From positions 20,704,848 through 20,768,847 of the forward strand of contig NC_045141.1 in assembly GCF_008831285.2 (NCBI RefSeq): a stretch of DNA of 64,000 nucleotides, written 5' to 3'. Position 1 is the first letter of the stretch, and every line of letters begins with the position of its first letter. The position numbers were made by a program, and so were the translations under genes. The notes beneath the pieces are model-generated. The model was not told the DNA's origin and searched no databases. It worked only from the letters and a program-made list of their open reading frames with translations. Of this stretch, positions 1-11,300 are shown piece after piece. Source of the DNA: Nymphaea colorata. Taxonomy: Eukaryota > Streptophyta > Magnoliopsida > Nymphaeales > Nymphaeaceae.

Positions 1-3000
1 ATATTGCGTAGGATCTTCATATAACTCCCCATCTTGAGCACTTAGTCTTTGATTTAGAACACTAGGAGTTCCAACAGGCTTACAATCAGACATACCTGAC
101 TTTTTCAACAAATCCAACGTGTATTTCTGTTGTGTCAATGTGAGGCGATTATTGTGCCTATCAATCTCCACTCCAAGAAAGAATCGTAAATCACCAAGCT
201 CTTTCATTTTGAAGTTTTGCATCATCAAAACTTTAGCTTCTTCTATGTGTTTTTCTGAATTGCCTGTGATAACAATATCATCAACATATATAAGAAGTAA
301 AGTAAATATGTTTTCCTTTCGATAAATGAAAAGAGAGTGATCTAGAGGACATCTCCGAAAACCACATTCTTGAATCTTGCAAGAGAAACTGTCAAACCAC
401 GAACGTGAGGCCTGTTTAAGTCCATAAATAGATTTTCTTAGTTTGCAAACCCATGCATGAGAGTCTCCTTTCGTGTATCCTGGAGGTTGTTCCATATATA
501 CTTCCTCCCTTAAATCACCATGAAGAAAAGCATTCTTCACGTCCATTTGATGTAGTCTCCATCCATATTCAACTGCCAATGATATAATCACGCGAATTGT
601 TCCCATTTTGATCACAGGGCTGAATGTCTCATCATAATCTTCTCCATATTGTTGTGTAAACCCTTTTGCTACTAACCTTGCTTTGTGTCTTTCTATGCTG
701 CCGTCAGGTTTGTATTTAATTTTGTATACCCATTTGGAGCCCACTACGTTCTTTTCGTGTGGCCTCGGAACGATCTCCCATGTTCCACATTCATGCAAGG
801 CATCCATTTCTTCTTTCATAGCCTTTCTCCAATGATGTGATTTTGATGCTTCATCAAATGAAGTAGGTTCTTCCTCCTTGCCAACTTTTGCCATGAATAA
901 CTGAAAATCAAGTGATAAAGAATCATAGCTAACCCACCTGTGAATGGGATGACGAATGCGTTGGGATCTTCTAAGGTGGGGCATGTTGTCTTCTTCACTG
1001 TGAGCATCTCTGTCCCTTAGTCGTCGACTGTAGATAAGACCCGAATACCGATGTGCATCGTTGCTCTGTTCATTATTGTTTTCGTGATGACTTAATGACT
1101 GTGTTGGATCTTCTTGATTTTCACTTTGAGCCATATCCGACGGTTGTATTGCTCTCTCTGAATCTTCACTTTGAGGCACATCATTTTCTATAACAGGATC
1201 TGCATTGAATAACTGTGTACTGGTCCAGGGATCATAAGATTCAATGGTCATAGGCATTTCATTTGTATTATCAAAACTATGTTCATCAAAAATGACATTT
1301 CTTGAAGTTTTGATACGTTTAGTTGTTGGATCATAGCATCGAAAACCTTTATATTCATCAGCATATCCAACGAATCTACATTGAATAGCTTTGTCTTGAA
1401 ACTTGTTCCTCAAGGCAGCATCAACGTGAACATAGCATACACAACCAAAAACCTTCAAGTTCTTGTAATCAGGTTGTTTGCCTAAGAGTGTAAAATATGG
1501 CGATTTAGACATCAAGAGTGTCATAGGCAAACAATTTATTATGTATATAGCAGTATGGAAGGCTTCAGTCCACAAGGAAATGGGCACATTAGTATCATGC
1601 ATCATGCTCATGGCGCTTTCAACTATATGTCGATGTTTCCGCTCAACTACACCATTTTGTTGTGGTGTGTAAGGGCAGGAAATTTGTCTAGTTATCCCTT
1701 TTTCACGTAGAAATTCAATAAAATCAAGCGAGGAATATTCTCCCCCTCCATCACATTGAAAATGCACCACATTGGATGAAAATTTAGTTTGAATCATGGC
1801 ATAGAAGTTTCGAAATATGTGAGGTACTTCTGATTTGTGTTTCATGAAGTAAATCCAGGTGAAACGTGAGTAAGAGTCAATGAATAAGACATAATATCTT
1901 GACCCAGACATGGAATCAATAGGGGCTGGCCCCCATACATCAGAAAAAATAGTTTCAAAAGGTTTGGAAGCCCTTTGATTTATATTATGGAAAGGTAAAA
2001 CATGACTCTTACAAAGTCCACAACTTGAACATTTTTTGACACTTGAAGTAAGAGGTAAACTTGATCTTGGAATGAGACTATCTGTGACAAGTTTTTCAAT
2101 GAAATGTCGACCACAGTGTCCTAGCCGACTATGCCACAAATCAGACTCCAAAAATTGGTTAGGGCCCCTTACTTTTGATTGAAAATGGCAAGAACTTGGC
2201 ACTGATGACGCATTATGAGAAAGAGAAAATGTCTTCAATCCTATATCAAAAGTGGATGAATCCTTGGGTAGACATTCCTTGAGGACGTACATATTCCCTT
2301 GACGCTCCCCTCTAGCGAACATTTTCTTCGTTTGGAGGTCCTTGACATAGACAGAAGAAGGTGTGAATTCAACAGAAGAGCTTGTATCATCAATGAGTTT
2401 AGAAATGGATATGATGTTCTTTTTGATATTGGGAGCAAGAACAACATTAGACAGTGATAGAGACGAGGATGACAATGGAATATGTGCATTTCCAATATGT
2501 GTAATAGGATGAGATTTTCCATCACCTGTTATAATGCAACTTCTACCGTAATGAGGGGATAAGTTAGTCAATTTACCTGCATTTCCTGTCACATGGGTAG
2601 CTGCACCTGAATCCAAGAACCATTCTCCCTGCTCATTTTGCTTTATAGTCATCTTTGAGAATGCGGCCATCAATAGCTGTTGCATATCTTCAGCGGTGGA
2701 TTTAGAACTTTGTCCTCCTTGTTTATAATCATGTCTTACTCCTTTGTTTTTATTTTGAGGATTAAACCAACATTGTGCCTTCATGTGTCCTTTCTTGTTG
2801 CACTGAAAACAAATTGGTATTTTTCTTGAAGTATCCAAAGGAGACATACCTTGGTTATGTGGTGTTGGTAGAATGCCACGACCACCATGGTTGGAGTTCC
2901 CATGGCTCTTACCAAACTTTACATTCATAGCCAACACATTTTGGGAGTTCCCTTGATCAGTCCTTTCAATGACTCTTTTCATATTCATTTCATGTTGGAG

Positions 3001-3627
3001 AAGTTTACCTTGTAGTTCGTTGAAGGAAGGCAGAACAGGAAGGACCTCAAGAGCTGTAATAAAAGCATGATAATCATGCCCAAGTCCATTCAAGGTTTGC
3101 TGCACCTTTTCCTTATCAGAAATGTTATTCCCTGAGGCAGCAAGTTGGTCTGCGACGGCCTTAATACGCCCCAAATAATCCATGATAGACGTTGAACCTT
3201 TGCTCAAATTCTGAAATTCTTTCTTTAAGTACATAATTCGAGCTTCTGATATTTGGGAAAAGGTATCAGCAAGGGTTTCCCATAATTCTTCTGCAGTACA
3301 ATCATCAGAAACTGAAAGTAACACTTGTTGAGATAAAGTGGACAAAATATACGCAACCAGACTTTGATCACGTCTCATCCACATAGCATGTTCAGGATTG
3401 TTGTCTTCATGAACAGCAATAACTTCTCCTGCCTCATTTTTTATTTCCTGTAAGACGGATATTGGTGGAGCCTTTGTTGAACCATCGAGATGTCCAAAGA
3501 GGCCTTGACTTCTTATGAAAGGCATGATTTGCCTTTTCCAGATCAGATAATTCTCATGGTTGAGTTTTTCGGTAATAAGGTGAGGAAGAAAACTTGAGGA
3601 CATGCCAGAATGCGAAAGGTTTTCCAT
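1..3627 (-). CDS. Copia gag-pol polyprotein, open frame, 3' end off-window
   Basis: The ATG at 3627-3625 opens a frame that I scanned codon by codon to position 1 and found no stop in 1,209 codons. Domains in order: a copia gag region; a CCHC zinc knuckle (C273, C276, H281, C286); an aspartic protease motif DSGA at about residue 339; an integrase with a His/Cys-rich N-terminal part and a D,D-35-E-like core (SDVWGP, CDGGGEY and GVVERK segments, roughly 2000-1650); a proline/serine-rich linker; and a reverse transcriptase with YVDD (YVDDIVITG) at about 290-262. RNase H is not reached. An unbroken frame suggests a recent copy or one that kept coding capacity. The start is the first ATG after an in-frame stop at 3751-3753 and lies about 210 bp past the primer binding site. 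Confidence 0.93.
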   Translation of the reverse strand, partial: MENLSHSGMSSSFLPHLITEKLNHENYLIWKRQIMPFIRSQGLFGHLDGSTKAPPISVLQEIKNEAGEVIAVHEDNNPEHAMWMRRDQSLVAYILSTLSQQVLLSVSDDCTAEELWETLADTFSQISEARIMYLKKEFQNLSKGSTSIMDYLGRIKAVADQLAASGNNISDKEKVQQTLNGLGHDYHAFITALEVLPVLPSFNELQGKLLQHEMNMKRVIERTDQGNSQNVLAMNVKFGKSHGNSNHGGRGILPTPHNQGMSPLDTSRKIPICFQCNKKGHMKAQCWFNPQNKNKGVRHDYKQGGQSSKSTAEDMQQLLMAAFSKMTIKQNEQGEWFLDSGAATHVTGNAGKLTNLSPHYGRSCIITGDGKSHPITHIGNAHIPLSSSSLSLSNVVLAPNIKKNIISISKLIDDTSSSVEFTPSSVYVKDLQTKKMFARGERQGNMYVLKECLPKDSSTFDIGLKTFSLSHNASSVPSSCHFQSKVRGPNQFLESDLWHSRLGHCGRHFIEKLVTDSLIPRSSLPLTSSVKKCSSCGLCKSHVLPFHNINQRASKPFETIFSDVWGPAPIDSMSGSRYYVLFIDSYSRFTWIYFMKHKSEVPHIFRNFYAMIQTKFSSNVVHFQCDGGGEYSSLDFIEFLREKGITRQISCPYTPQQNGVVERKHRHIVESAMSMMHDTNVPISLWTEAFHTAIYIINCLPMTLLMSKSPYFTLLGKQPDYKNLKVFGCVCYVHVDAALRNKFQDKAIQCRFVGYADEYKGFRCYDPTTKRIKTSRNVIFDEHSFDNTNEMPMTIESYDPWTSTQLFNADPVIENDVPQSEDSERAIQPSDMAQSENQEDPTQSLSHHENNNEQSNDAHRYSGLIYSRRLRDRDAHSEEDNMPHLRRSQRIRHPIHRWVSYDSLSLDFQLFMAKVGKEEEPTSFDEASKSHHWRKAMKEEMDALHECGTWEIVPRPHEKNVVGSKWVYKIKYKPDGSIERHKARLVAKGFTQQYGEDYDETFSPVIKMGTIRVIISLAVEYGWRLHQMDVKNAFLHGDLREEVYMEQPPGYTKGDSHAWVCKLRKSIYGLKQASRSWFDSFSCKIQECGFRRCPLDHSLFIYRKENIFTLLLIYVDDIVITGNSEKHIEEAKVLMMQNFKMKELGDLRFFLGVEIDRHNNRLTLTQQKYTLDLLKKSGMSDCKPVGTPSVLNQRLSAQDGELYEDPTQY

Positions 3628-3836
3628 GACAGCAGAAAAGAATGGTATATAGGTAGAAGATGAGAGGGAAAGAAGACACGATATAACAAGATGTGTCCTT
3701 GGTAAGCAAGAAGAAAAAAGGAACAAGAATTGCGCAAGAGAAAAGTAAATTCAGGATAGAGACAAGATGAGAAAAGAGTTCTAACCAGATCAGACCTGTT
3801 TGGGCATTTCGTTTGGTAGAGATAACGTAACCTGGC

Positions 3837-3848
3837 TCTCTGATACCA
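3837..3848 (-). other. Primer binding site (tRNA-iMet type)
   Basis: The minus strand reads TGGTATCAGAGA directly after the LTR end. TGGTATCAGAG is the usual plant copia primer binding site, complementary to the 3' end of initiator methionine tRNA. Confidence 0.88.
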
Positions 3849-3900
3849 TGATAGAAATGTAGCACCAATATCTGTAACCCGAAAACAGCACTCAAGCAGG

Positions 3901-3941
<41 letters not shown>

Positions 3942-4304
3942 TGAAAACAAGAAGAAACTGAGGAGAAGAAGCCGTAGCCAAAATGGTTTGCACGGCCTCT
4001 ATTTATAATCTCATTTTCAGAATTCTAAGAGTCTCCAATCGTAGAATCCTAGGAGATTTCACAAGCTTCAAGGACATTAATTACATCATAGAAACCTAAG
4101 AGACTTCACATATTACAAGGATATTAACTACAACATAGAATCCTAGGAGACTTCCCATATAACAAGGATATTAACTATAACATAGAATCCTAGGAGACTC
4201 TTCACATGTTACAAGGACATTAAATATTTTAACACATTCTACAAGGAGGTGGAATCCTAAGAGACTCCTCTTCAACGTGCTGGTGAAGGATTTATATTTT
4301 AACA
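3849..4304 (-). repeat. 5' LTR of the left copia element (456 bp)
   Basis: The right boundary is the TGTTAAAATATAAATCC start at 4304. The left boundary is CA immediately before the primer binding site. A TATA-like TATAAATAG lies at about 4004 (minus strand), followed by a GA/CT run at 3907-3939, as expected for U3, R and U5. Four 47-bp tandem units occupy much of U3. A second TGTTAAAATATT motif at about 4236 repeats the LTR terminus internally. Confidence 0.85.
4045..4232. repeat. Four tandem 47-bp units inside the LTR
   Basis: Each unit begins like AATCCTAGGAGACTT and continues through ACAAGGA(C/T)ATTAA to ACATAG. Three units are exactly 47 bp apart, and the fourth diverges into the internal TGTTAAAATATT copy. 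Partial units flank the array (AATTCTAAGAG at about 4020, GGAATCCTAAGAG at about 4251). U3 tandem repeats in LTRs can act as enhancer arrays; that role is inferred here. Confidence 0.8.
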
Positions 4305-4668
4305 CAGAGTACTTTTTCAGTAGCTTCGGGAAGGAAAAATACTGGTACATTTTTCAGGATGCTGGCGGCACTCATGAATATGTATACAAAATATGCAAAT
4401 ATCCTTTCAGCTCCCAAGCAAAAAATAAAGAGTTTGTGGTTTTAGCAAATTGAACTGAGGTGTCAAAGGGCACTGGTGAAATCACGAAAAAGTATATAAT
4501 TTGAGCTTCTGCTGCACTTTTCTTTGCAATGGTATAAATCTTTCAAAGCGTTATTGAGCAATTTTTCTATATATATTTTCACATTATTTCGGTCTTGTAT
4601 TAATGTCTTGATTTGGAGCATAATTAATTGATTTGATCCACTACCATGCAGCAACCATCTATGTTAAA

Positions 4669-4882
4669 GCATCATTAAGTTGTTTATTCTGTAGGTCGAT
4701 AATGCTCCTAACATGAGGCAGCTAATGGGTTTTGTTGAGTTCGATTATTCATTTTGTTGCTTGATATACGTTGAAGCATCTTTAAGTTGCCTACTCTGTA
4801 GGTTGATAATGCTACTATGAGGCAACTATCTGGGATATGGGTTTGTTGAATTAGATTATCATTTTGTAGCTTGATTCAATTG
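4669..4882. repeat. Diverged tandem duplication, period about 107 bp
   Basis: Two imperfect copies start with GCATCATTAAGTTG (4669) and GCATCTTTAAGTTG (4776). Both continue with CTGTAGGT(C/T)GATAATGCT and ATTTTGT(T/A)GCTTGAT. The array lies between the copia LTR and the first visible SDP6 exon, in probable intron sequence. Confidence 0.65.
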
Positions 4883-5269
4883 CATATTTGGCAGTATCTG
4901 CAGTTGCACAAAGGTAATCATGTTTCTCAGTTACTGTTAGTGACTGGTGAAGTTTTTTGGTTTTATGTTTTACTCATGGTAAGGATGGTCTTAGAGGCAG
5001 ACATTTTTCTATTCTCAGCAAGCTTGCTTTGGCTGCTGGCATGAGATGTTGAAGTTGTTGCCTTTAGCCCTAAGCAAGTGGAGGCTGAAGGGGTATTGCT
5101 AAGAGCATGTGCCTATTAAAGGGCCATAGATGGCATTGGTTTGACTCTGATGGAGGAGGAGAAAGCAAGATCATTAATGGCTTGTTTTTTATGAATTTAT
5201 ATTACTGTATTAATAAATTCATTTCTCGTCATTTGTTATGCCCCTTACCTTTTGCTGATGGTACTTCAG

Positions 5270-8249
5270 GTAAAGAGTTTGATGTGTATGCTAAAGTCAT
5301 TGTAAATGCTGCGGGTCCATTTTGTGATTCTGTTAGGAGAATGGCTGATAAAGATGCAGAACCAATTATATGCCCTAGCAGTGGAGTGCATATAATTCTC
5401 CCAGATTATTATTCTCCTGAAGGAATGGGCCTAATTGTTCCGAAAACTAAAGACGGTCGCGTGGTTTTTATGCTTCCTTGGTTGGGAAGGACACTTGCAG
5501 GAACAACTGACTCCAATACTACAATAACTATGCTTCCAGAACCACATGAAGATGAAATACAATTTATTCTGGATGCCATCAGTGATTACCTTAATGTGAA
5601 GGTATATATAAATAGTCCAAACCCCGAGCTTTGTTCATCTTATTTTATTATACTATTTCATAGCATAATCAAACTTGAAATTTCTTCAGCTTAATTCTCA
5701 TTTTTTCTATATTTTTTTTTTCTGAAGTTTTAGTTAGTAACTTGACATAACTGATGTGCATAACTTTTTGTGTTCTCTTAGCAAGCACAGTGTCACTTGA
5801 CATTGAATCAACAACTTCATGTACTTTGTTTCAAAGTGCAATTATCATGATATTGTAGGTTGTGGTTATCATGTGTGCTCTTATGTGAGAATTTGCTTTT
5901 CACATTCTTATTTTCTTAAGAAGCTTGTAAATGTCCTATAATGAGTGTATTTTTCTATCGAGAAAGTCAACATGAGACTGTTTATTTCCCTGTTTTTTTT
6001 TAAGCACGTACCTGATACTATTGATTTTAGAATACCATATTTATTTCAGATTTGGATATCCTTTTCTTGATTTAGAATATTTCTGAAGCTGGGAAGGTGT
6101 TTCTTTTGGCACTTGAAAAATTTTAGGTGCGAAGACTAGATATTCTTTCTGCTTGGAGTGGTATTCGTCCACTAGCCATTGATCCATCAGCCAAAAGCAC
6201 TGAGAGCATTTCTAGGGATCATGTTGTGCGTGAAGATTACCCTGGTTTGATCACTATTACTGGAGGAAAATGGACAACATACCGTGGGTATGATTTGTTT
6301 AATTTGCTTAGGCAATTACTATACATTGCTAGTGTGATATTTTTATTTCTTATTCTCTTCAATGGCGAGGGACATTACCAAATTTTTGGATGCATCCAAC
6401 CTTCTTGTCCATGTGGTGCATGTTTATTGTGCCCTGTTATCCTTGCCTTTTGATGTAAAACCCTCAGGTACCGCTCTGTAGCCAACCAGAAAATCTTCCA
6501 TGTTTTCGCCAATATGGCAAAGGATCCCTAATTTGAGTTGCTTATTTATTAATGGGTAGATGGCTTATATGAAACACAAAGTACTTATTTGTTTGTCACT
6601 AATTTGAGGATGAAGGTTGGAGTTGTGAAACTTGATTAGGAGATCAGTTATTTAAGATGTCATTTAGATGCATTACCTAGCATGTGTGTCCTGGATTAAC
6701 ACTGAATGGCACTTGGACCCACCAGGAACTTCATAGACACGGTGAATCCTGAATCACCTGCTTCATTTATTTCCTTAAGGTTTCGATTGCTTATCCTTCA
6801 CTTGTATTTCGTTTTTTGTTTTAATTTTGTTATCAATTGCACTAAATTTCTATTTCAGCTTATCCTTATTTGTACTTTTAGTTATGATTCTTTGGCATTG
6901 TTGTTCAGAAGTTTGTACCTGAGGTTGTTTCTTTTATGTCAAGAATTATATGTACATGCATGTTGATGCATCCATTTGTCCCAGTTTTTGAGAACTACCT
7001 TGTCATGTCATGTATGACTGCTTCATATGGTGTTAATGTGTTCATATCTATGTAGGGATAGATTATTGAATTTATAACTTTCTTAGCAAGTTGGGTTCTT
7101 GCTATGCATATTATTGTGTAATTACATCCCACAGGCAATCTATTACCTATATCTGCTTTTTTTGAAATTTAGATGAGAAACTTATCGGTTCTAATCAGTA
7201 TTATAATGCTAGTTTATAATCCACAGTCTGCTTGAGAATTTTGAGTCACTGTTCAAACCAGCTCTGCAGCAGATTAAATCATAATTGCAGTTATTGCCAA
7301 CATGAGAACTGTACTTGTTCTTATGATGATGTGGGCTTCCATGATATCTTGCATGAAGTGATCTTTTAGCTCTTGCATTTGCATCAAGTTGTTGGGGCTC
7401 ATGGAAAGTGTCATACACTCATACTGTCATTGTGGAAGGAGTTCTTTCTGTGAGATTCTATGAACCAAGGTTCTTGTTTATTTTCCATCTCCTTTTGGTA
7501 TTTGGTTCAAATTTGTTCTGCTGTTGTATCTTCGTGAGAGGTTATGATTGACAAAACTTATTTACAATTTGCTGGCTTTTCATTTTCAAGGATAGATTAC
7601 AGTTCACGTGATCAATATCTTCTAATCTCAAAACTCCGGCTTTTGTGATTGTCATCAAGCAGCAGGATCATATTGAAAACTTCACAGTTTTCATCTGGCT
7701 TTCGACTTTGCTTGATTTCGTAGGCTCACATATCTTACTATCTTTCTTGTTTGCGAATTGCTAATGGCTGCCAACAATTATTATCAAGGATCATTTTTTG
7801 TGCTCTAGGGAAAATACAGTGGAGTAGTTAAAAATTTGCAAGCGAAACTCACCATAGATTAGGGGATTATGAATTCATGATAATGCCATCAGAAATTGTC
7901 ACAAGAACAGCACAACTTTAGGCTGGTCCCAAAGAGGGCCTCAATATTTTGTGGGAAAGACAAACTTGGAACCGAAATGCCGTATTAACTGGATTTTCCT
8001 AAAAGCCCTTCAACTTCAAGAAGGTTAAGCTTTGCTGTACCCTGGGATTGTCTTTGGGCCGTTCCTATGCAGCTTAGGTGGAAGGCAGAAAGGCCTCCTT
8101 CTGGAGGGGACCTGAGCCATCAGTGAGATACCACTCTGGAAGAGCTAGACAGGACTCCATTGTTAAAAGCTTGAGATAGTAGTCGGTATTGTATATACCA
8201 AGTATATTTTGTATATACATACATGTATAAATACATTACCATTATATGG

Positions 8250-8304
<55 letters not shown>

Positions 8305-11300
8305 CATACATATATATATATATATAATATCTTAAGTATACTATCTACATAAGGCAATGAGATCGATAGATGTATTTTATTTTTGTTTTCCTTTGTGTTG
8401 TTTTCTAATTTTTCTGTTTTCCTGTTTTGGTCAACTTTGGTCTTTTAACAAACTTAACTAGCCGTTTGAAATCCTAGAACAGCGAGAGCTATTGGAAGAC
8501 TCTCCAATGGCTACGGTTAGCCTTCCTTTGTGTATATTGGGTTTGCTCCTCACTTGTGTGTAATTCTTTATCTTATATTCTAAGAGAGAAATTCAGTATT
8601 CTTTTTCATTCTTGAGTGCTCATTTGACCTTGCTGTCATTTTACTGCATTTCTTTTGTGTGTTTCTATCTAGTCTTGTGCCGTGACTTGGTGAATCTACT
8701 CAACTTTGACATCCGTCTGCTAGCTTCAGCTGCCAATGAACAAGGAGTTACGGCTCGCTCATTTGGTATTTGCATGCTAATCATGTCTTTTGAGAAATGG
8801 AAAATGCAGATGCAAACCATGATTATATTTGAGAAACCTGTGCTGTTTGCTTTGAAAAAAGGAAAAATCATTTCTTCCAGTTGTGGACGGGCTTATATAG
8901 ATTAAACATTGATAATTTCATACAGATAACAACAGTAATTTTATCTCTATCAGCTAATGTCTGATTAAACTGTAATTTCAATTTTTTGCATCCTAGATCT
9001 CAAATGGTAGTAATCACTGTTTTCATTGTTGACAGTAACCATTAGAGGGTTGACTAAAGGAGATAAAGATGAAGGTAGGGGTGGGCATCGGGCCTTGCCG
9101 GGCCCAGGTTGGTTTTGGGCCCAGGCCTAGGCCCGATATTCGGGTATCGGGCCCGGGTCCAGCCCGGTCCGATTATAATAAAATTTTAAATTATTAAAAT
9201 AATATTTTAAATATAAAAAATATATTTTTAATAATAAAAAATTAAAATTAAAAATAAAAAATAATATTTTTTAGGTCGGATTGGGCTGGGCCCGGGTTTT
9301 TTTCTGCCCAGACCCGGGCCCCCGCCGGCGGCCCAGCCCGGGGCCCAGCCGTAGATGAAGGTCGAAATTCTGAAAGATGTTGTGGCAAAGTCACAAAGAC
9401 TGTCTAATTGCCACTATTGATGCATACAATGTTCTGATAGTTTCCATCCATGAATTCCAGCAAGATGTTATTTTCAGGTTCACATACAATGAGTATGAAA
9501 TCATAAAAGTGTAGACCAAGTGTCATTTCATCATTTTAATAAAAACAGTAATTTTCTACTTACATTATGAGTAGTTTTAGACATGTTACATTGTCTTTTT
9601 TGCTACATCTGTTTAACAATTATTTTGTTTTTTGGATTATCAATCTGGGTTCTTCTCTACTTCTGTTCATGTTATCAGCAATTCATAGCACTAACTTGGT
9701 AAAGTTCTATCAGCAATATCTTGAATGGTTATAAAGTCCACATTCAATATTTCCCCTTAAGCTTTTAAGACCATTTATAAACATGGCACTGAAACTTTAT
9801 TACTGAAATGCTAGGTTTGTAGTCAGGAATGATCAGTGATCAATTCTTTCCTAATTGATGAGCATTTTCTCATGTCTTCTCCTGCAACAAAGTTGTCCCC
9901 TCCTATCAGTTTGAAGGACCTTAAATTAGTTACTTCAAGGATGTGAATTTCTTTAATCTTACAGAAAAATACATTGGCAATCTAAGTTCTTCAGTGGTTT
10001 AAGCTAAGTCATACGAGTGCGCCAAGCGGCCAACTATCGTGGCACACCCGCACCGATGTGGGTGCAGGTATGGGTGCGGCCCGACACGGCATCAAATGAG
10101 TTTTGGCTATTGTGGAAAATGTTTTGGCCGAGTTTTCATTGCATTGATTAAAAAAAACTAAAAAAGTTTAAACATATAGACAAATAAAATTACTTGGATA
10201 ACAAATAACATATATATGTGTATAATATATATATACATATATATATATATATATTTTTATTTATTTATTTATTTATATTCTCTCGCCGCACCCGCACCCA
10301 ATTTTTTTTAGAACTTGCCAATCCCGCACCCGCACCCATGTGACATAGGATTGAAGATTGATTAGTATCTGAAAAGTCATGCTAATTCTTTCACTGAGGC
10401 TTAAAGATTCTACCTTGTAATTTTTTTTTTTTTGATAGTTGCTAAAATTATGTGAATTGTATTGTGTCCAATAAATAGTTTTGATGATTATTCCAGAGTT
10501 GCAACTCCTCTTTTTGATAGTTGATTTGCGCTTTGAAGTCATAGACTTCCAGTACTCTACACCATCTTCTTGCAATTATATTAGCTGCTGTAGGACCTGG
10601 CTGAGTTGCTTCTATACTGCATGTCATGCATTTAGATGCATTCGTCTGACTCTAGCTTGCTTGCGGAGATTTTTCTATGAAATTTTAGCATGTTAAACCG
10701 TTGCTTGAAAAACTGCTTTATTTTCTCACGATATCCAATTTCAGTGTCATTAATGTGGAAACCATCCTGTTGGTGTTTTCCTTGGACCTTTTAATGGTTA
10801 TTTTTGTCAATTTTTTCTGGTCTTAACATTTTTTTCTTTTTCAGCATGGCAGAGGATTCAGTTAATTTAGCTATAAAATCTGGAAAATTGAATCCATCAA
10901 ACTCCTGTGTGACTCAAAATCTTCAAATACTTGGTGGAGATGGCTATGATCCTGCATCATTTACCATACTTGCTCAACAGTATACACGCATGAAGAAGTC
11001 ATCCTCTGGAAAAATTGTGCCAGGGGCTATTGACAGTGCCGTAGCTAAGCATTTGTCACATGCATATGGCACAATGGCAGAGAGAGTAGCCATTATAGCA
11101 CAGGTGAGTTTTGTTCCTTGTTTCCAATTTCCTGCTTGTCTCTTGCTTTCTTGTATGGGTTGTTTGGTGATATTAGTCAAATTTTTAATCACTGGAAATG
11201 ATAATCCTGTTTTAGTAAATTTGTTGCTCACAGAGAGAGACAGAGGGAGAGAGAGAGAGAGAGAGAGGCTACACTGTTGCATATGCTTATACGGCATGTG

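Larger units (their letters stand above)
1..4304 (-). mobile_element. Ty1/copia LTR retrotransposon, cut by left window edge
   Basis: Read on the minus strand the element starts at 4304 with an LTR, then a tRNA-iMet-type primer binding site, then gag, protease, integrase and reverse transcriptase in the order typical of Ty1/copia (integrase before RT). RNase H, the polypurine tract and the second LTR lie beyond position 1. The LTR begins TGTTAAAATATAAATCC and ends CTATCA, so it has the usual TG...CA ends. The 5 bases outside it (4305-4309) are CAGAG, the expected half of a target duplication whose partner is off-window. Because SDP6 exons follow at 5270 and the 5' SDP6 exons are absent from the window, the element probably sits in an SDP6 intron in antisense orientation (inference). 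Confidence 0.93.

Noticed and set aside
3543-3950. 135-codon minus-strand frame
   Set aside because: Out of frame with gag and partly encoded by the GA/CT run of the LTR.
5019-5120. Faint similarity to the SDP6 segment before KEFD (CTTTGGCTGCTGG, then GAAGTTGTTGCCTTT)
   Set aside because: Stops and frame changes interrupt it, no donor fits the phase at 5270, and the match is short; possibly chance or a decayed duplicate.
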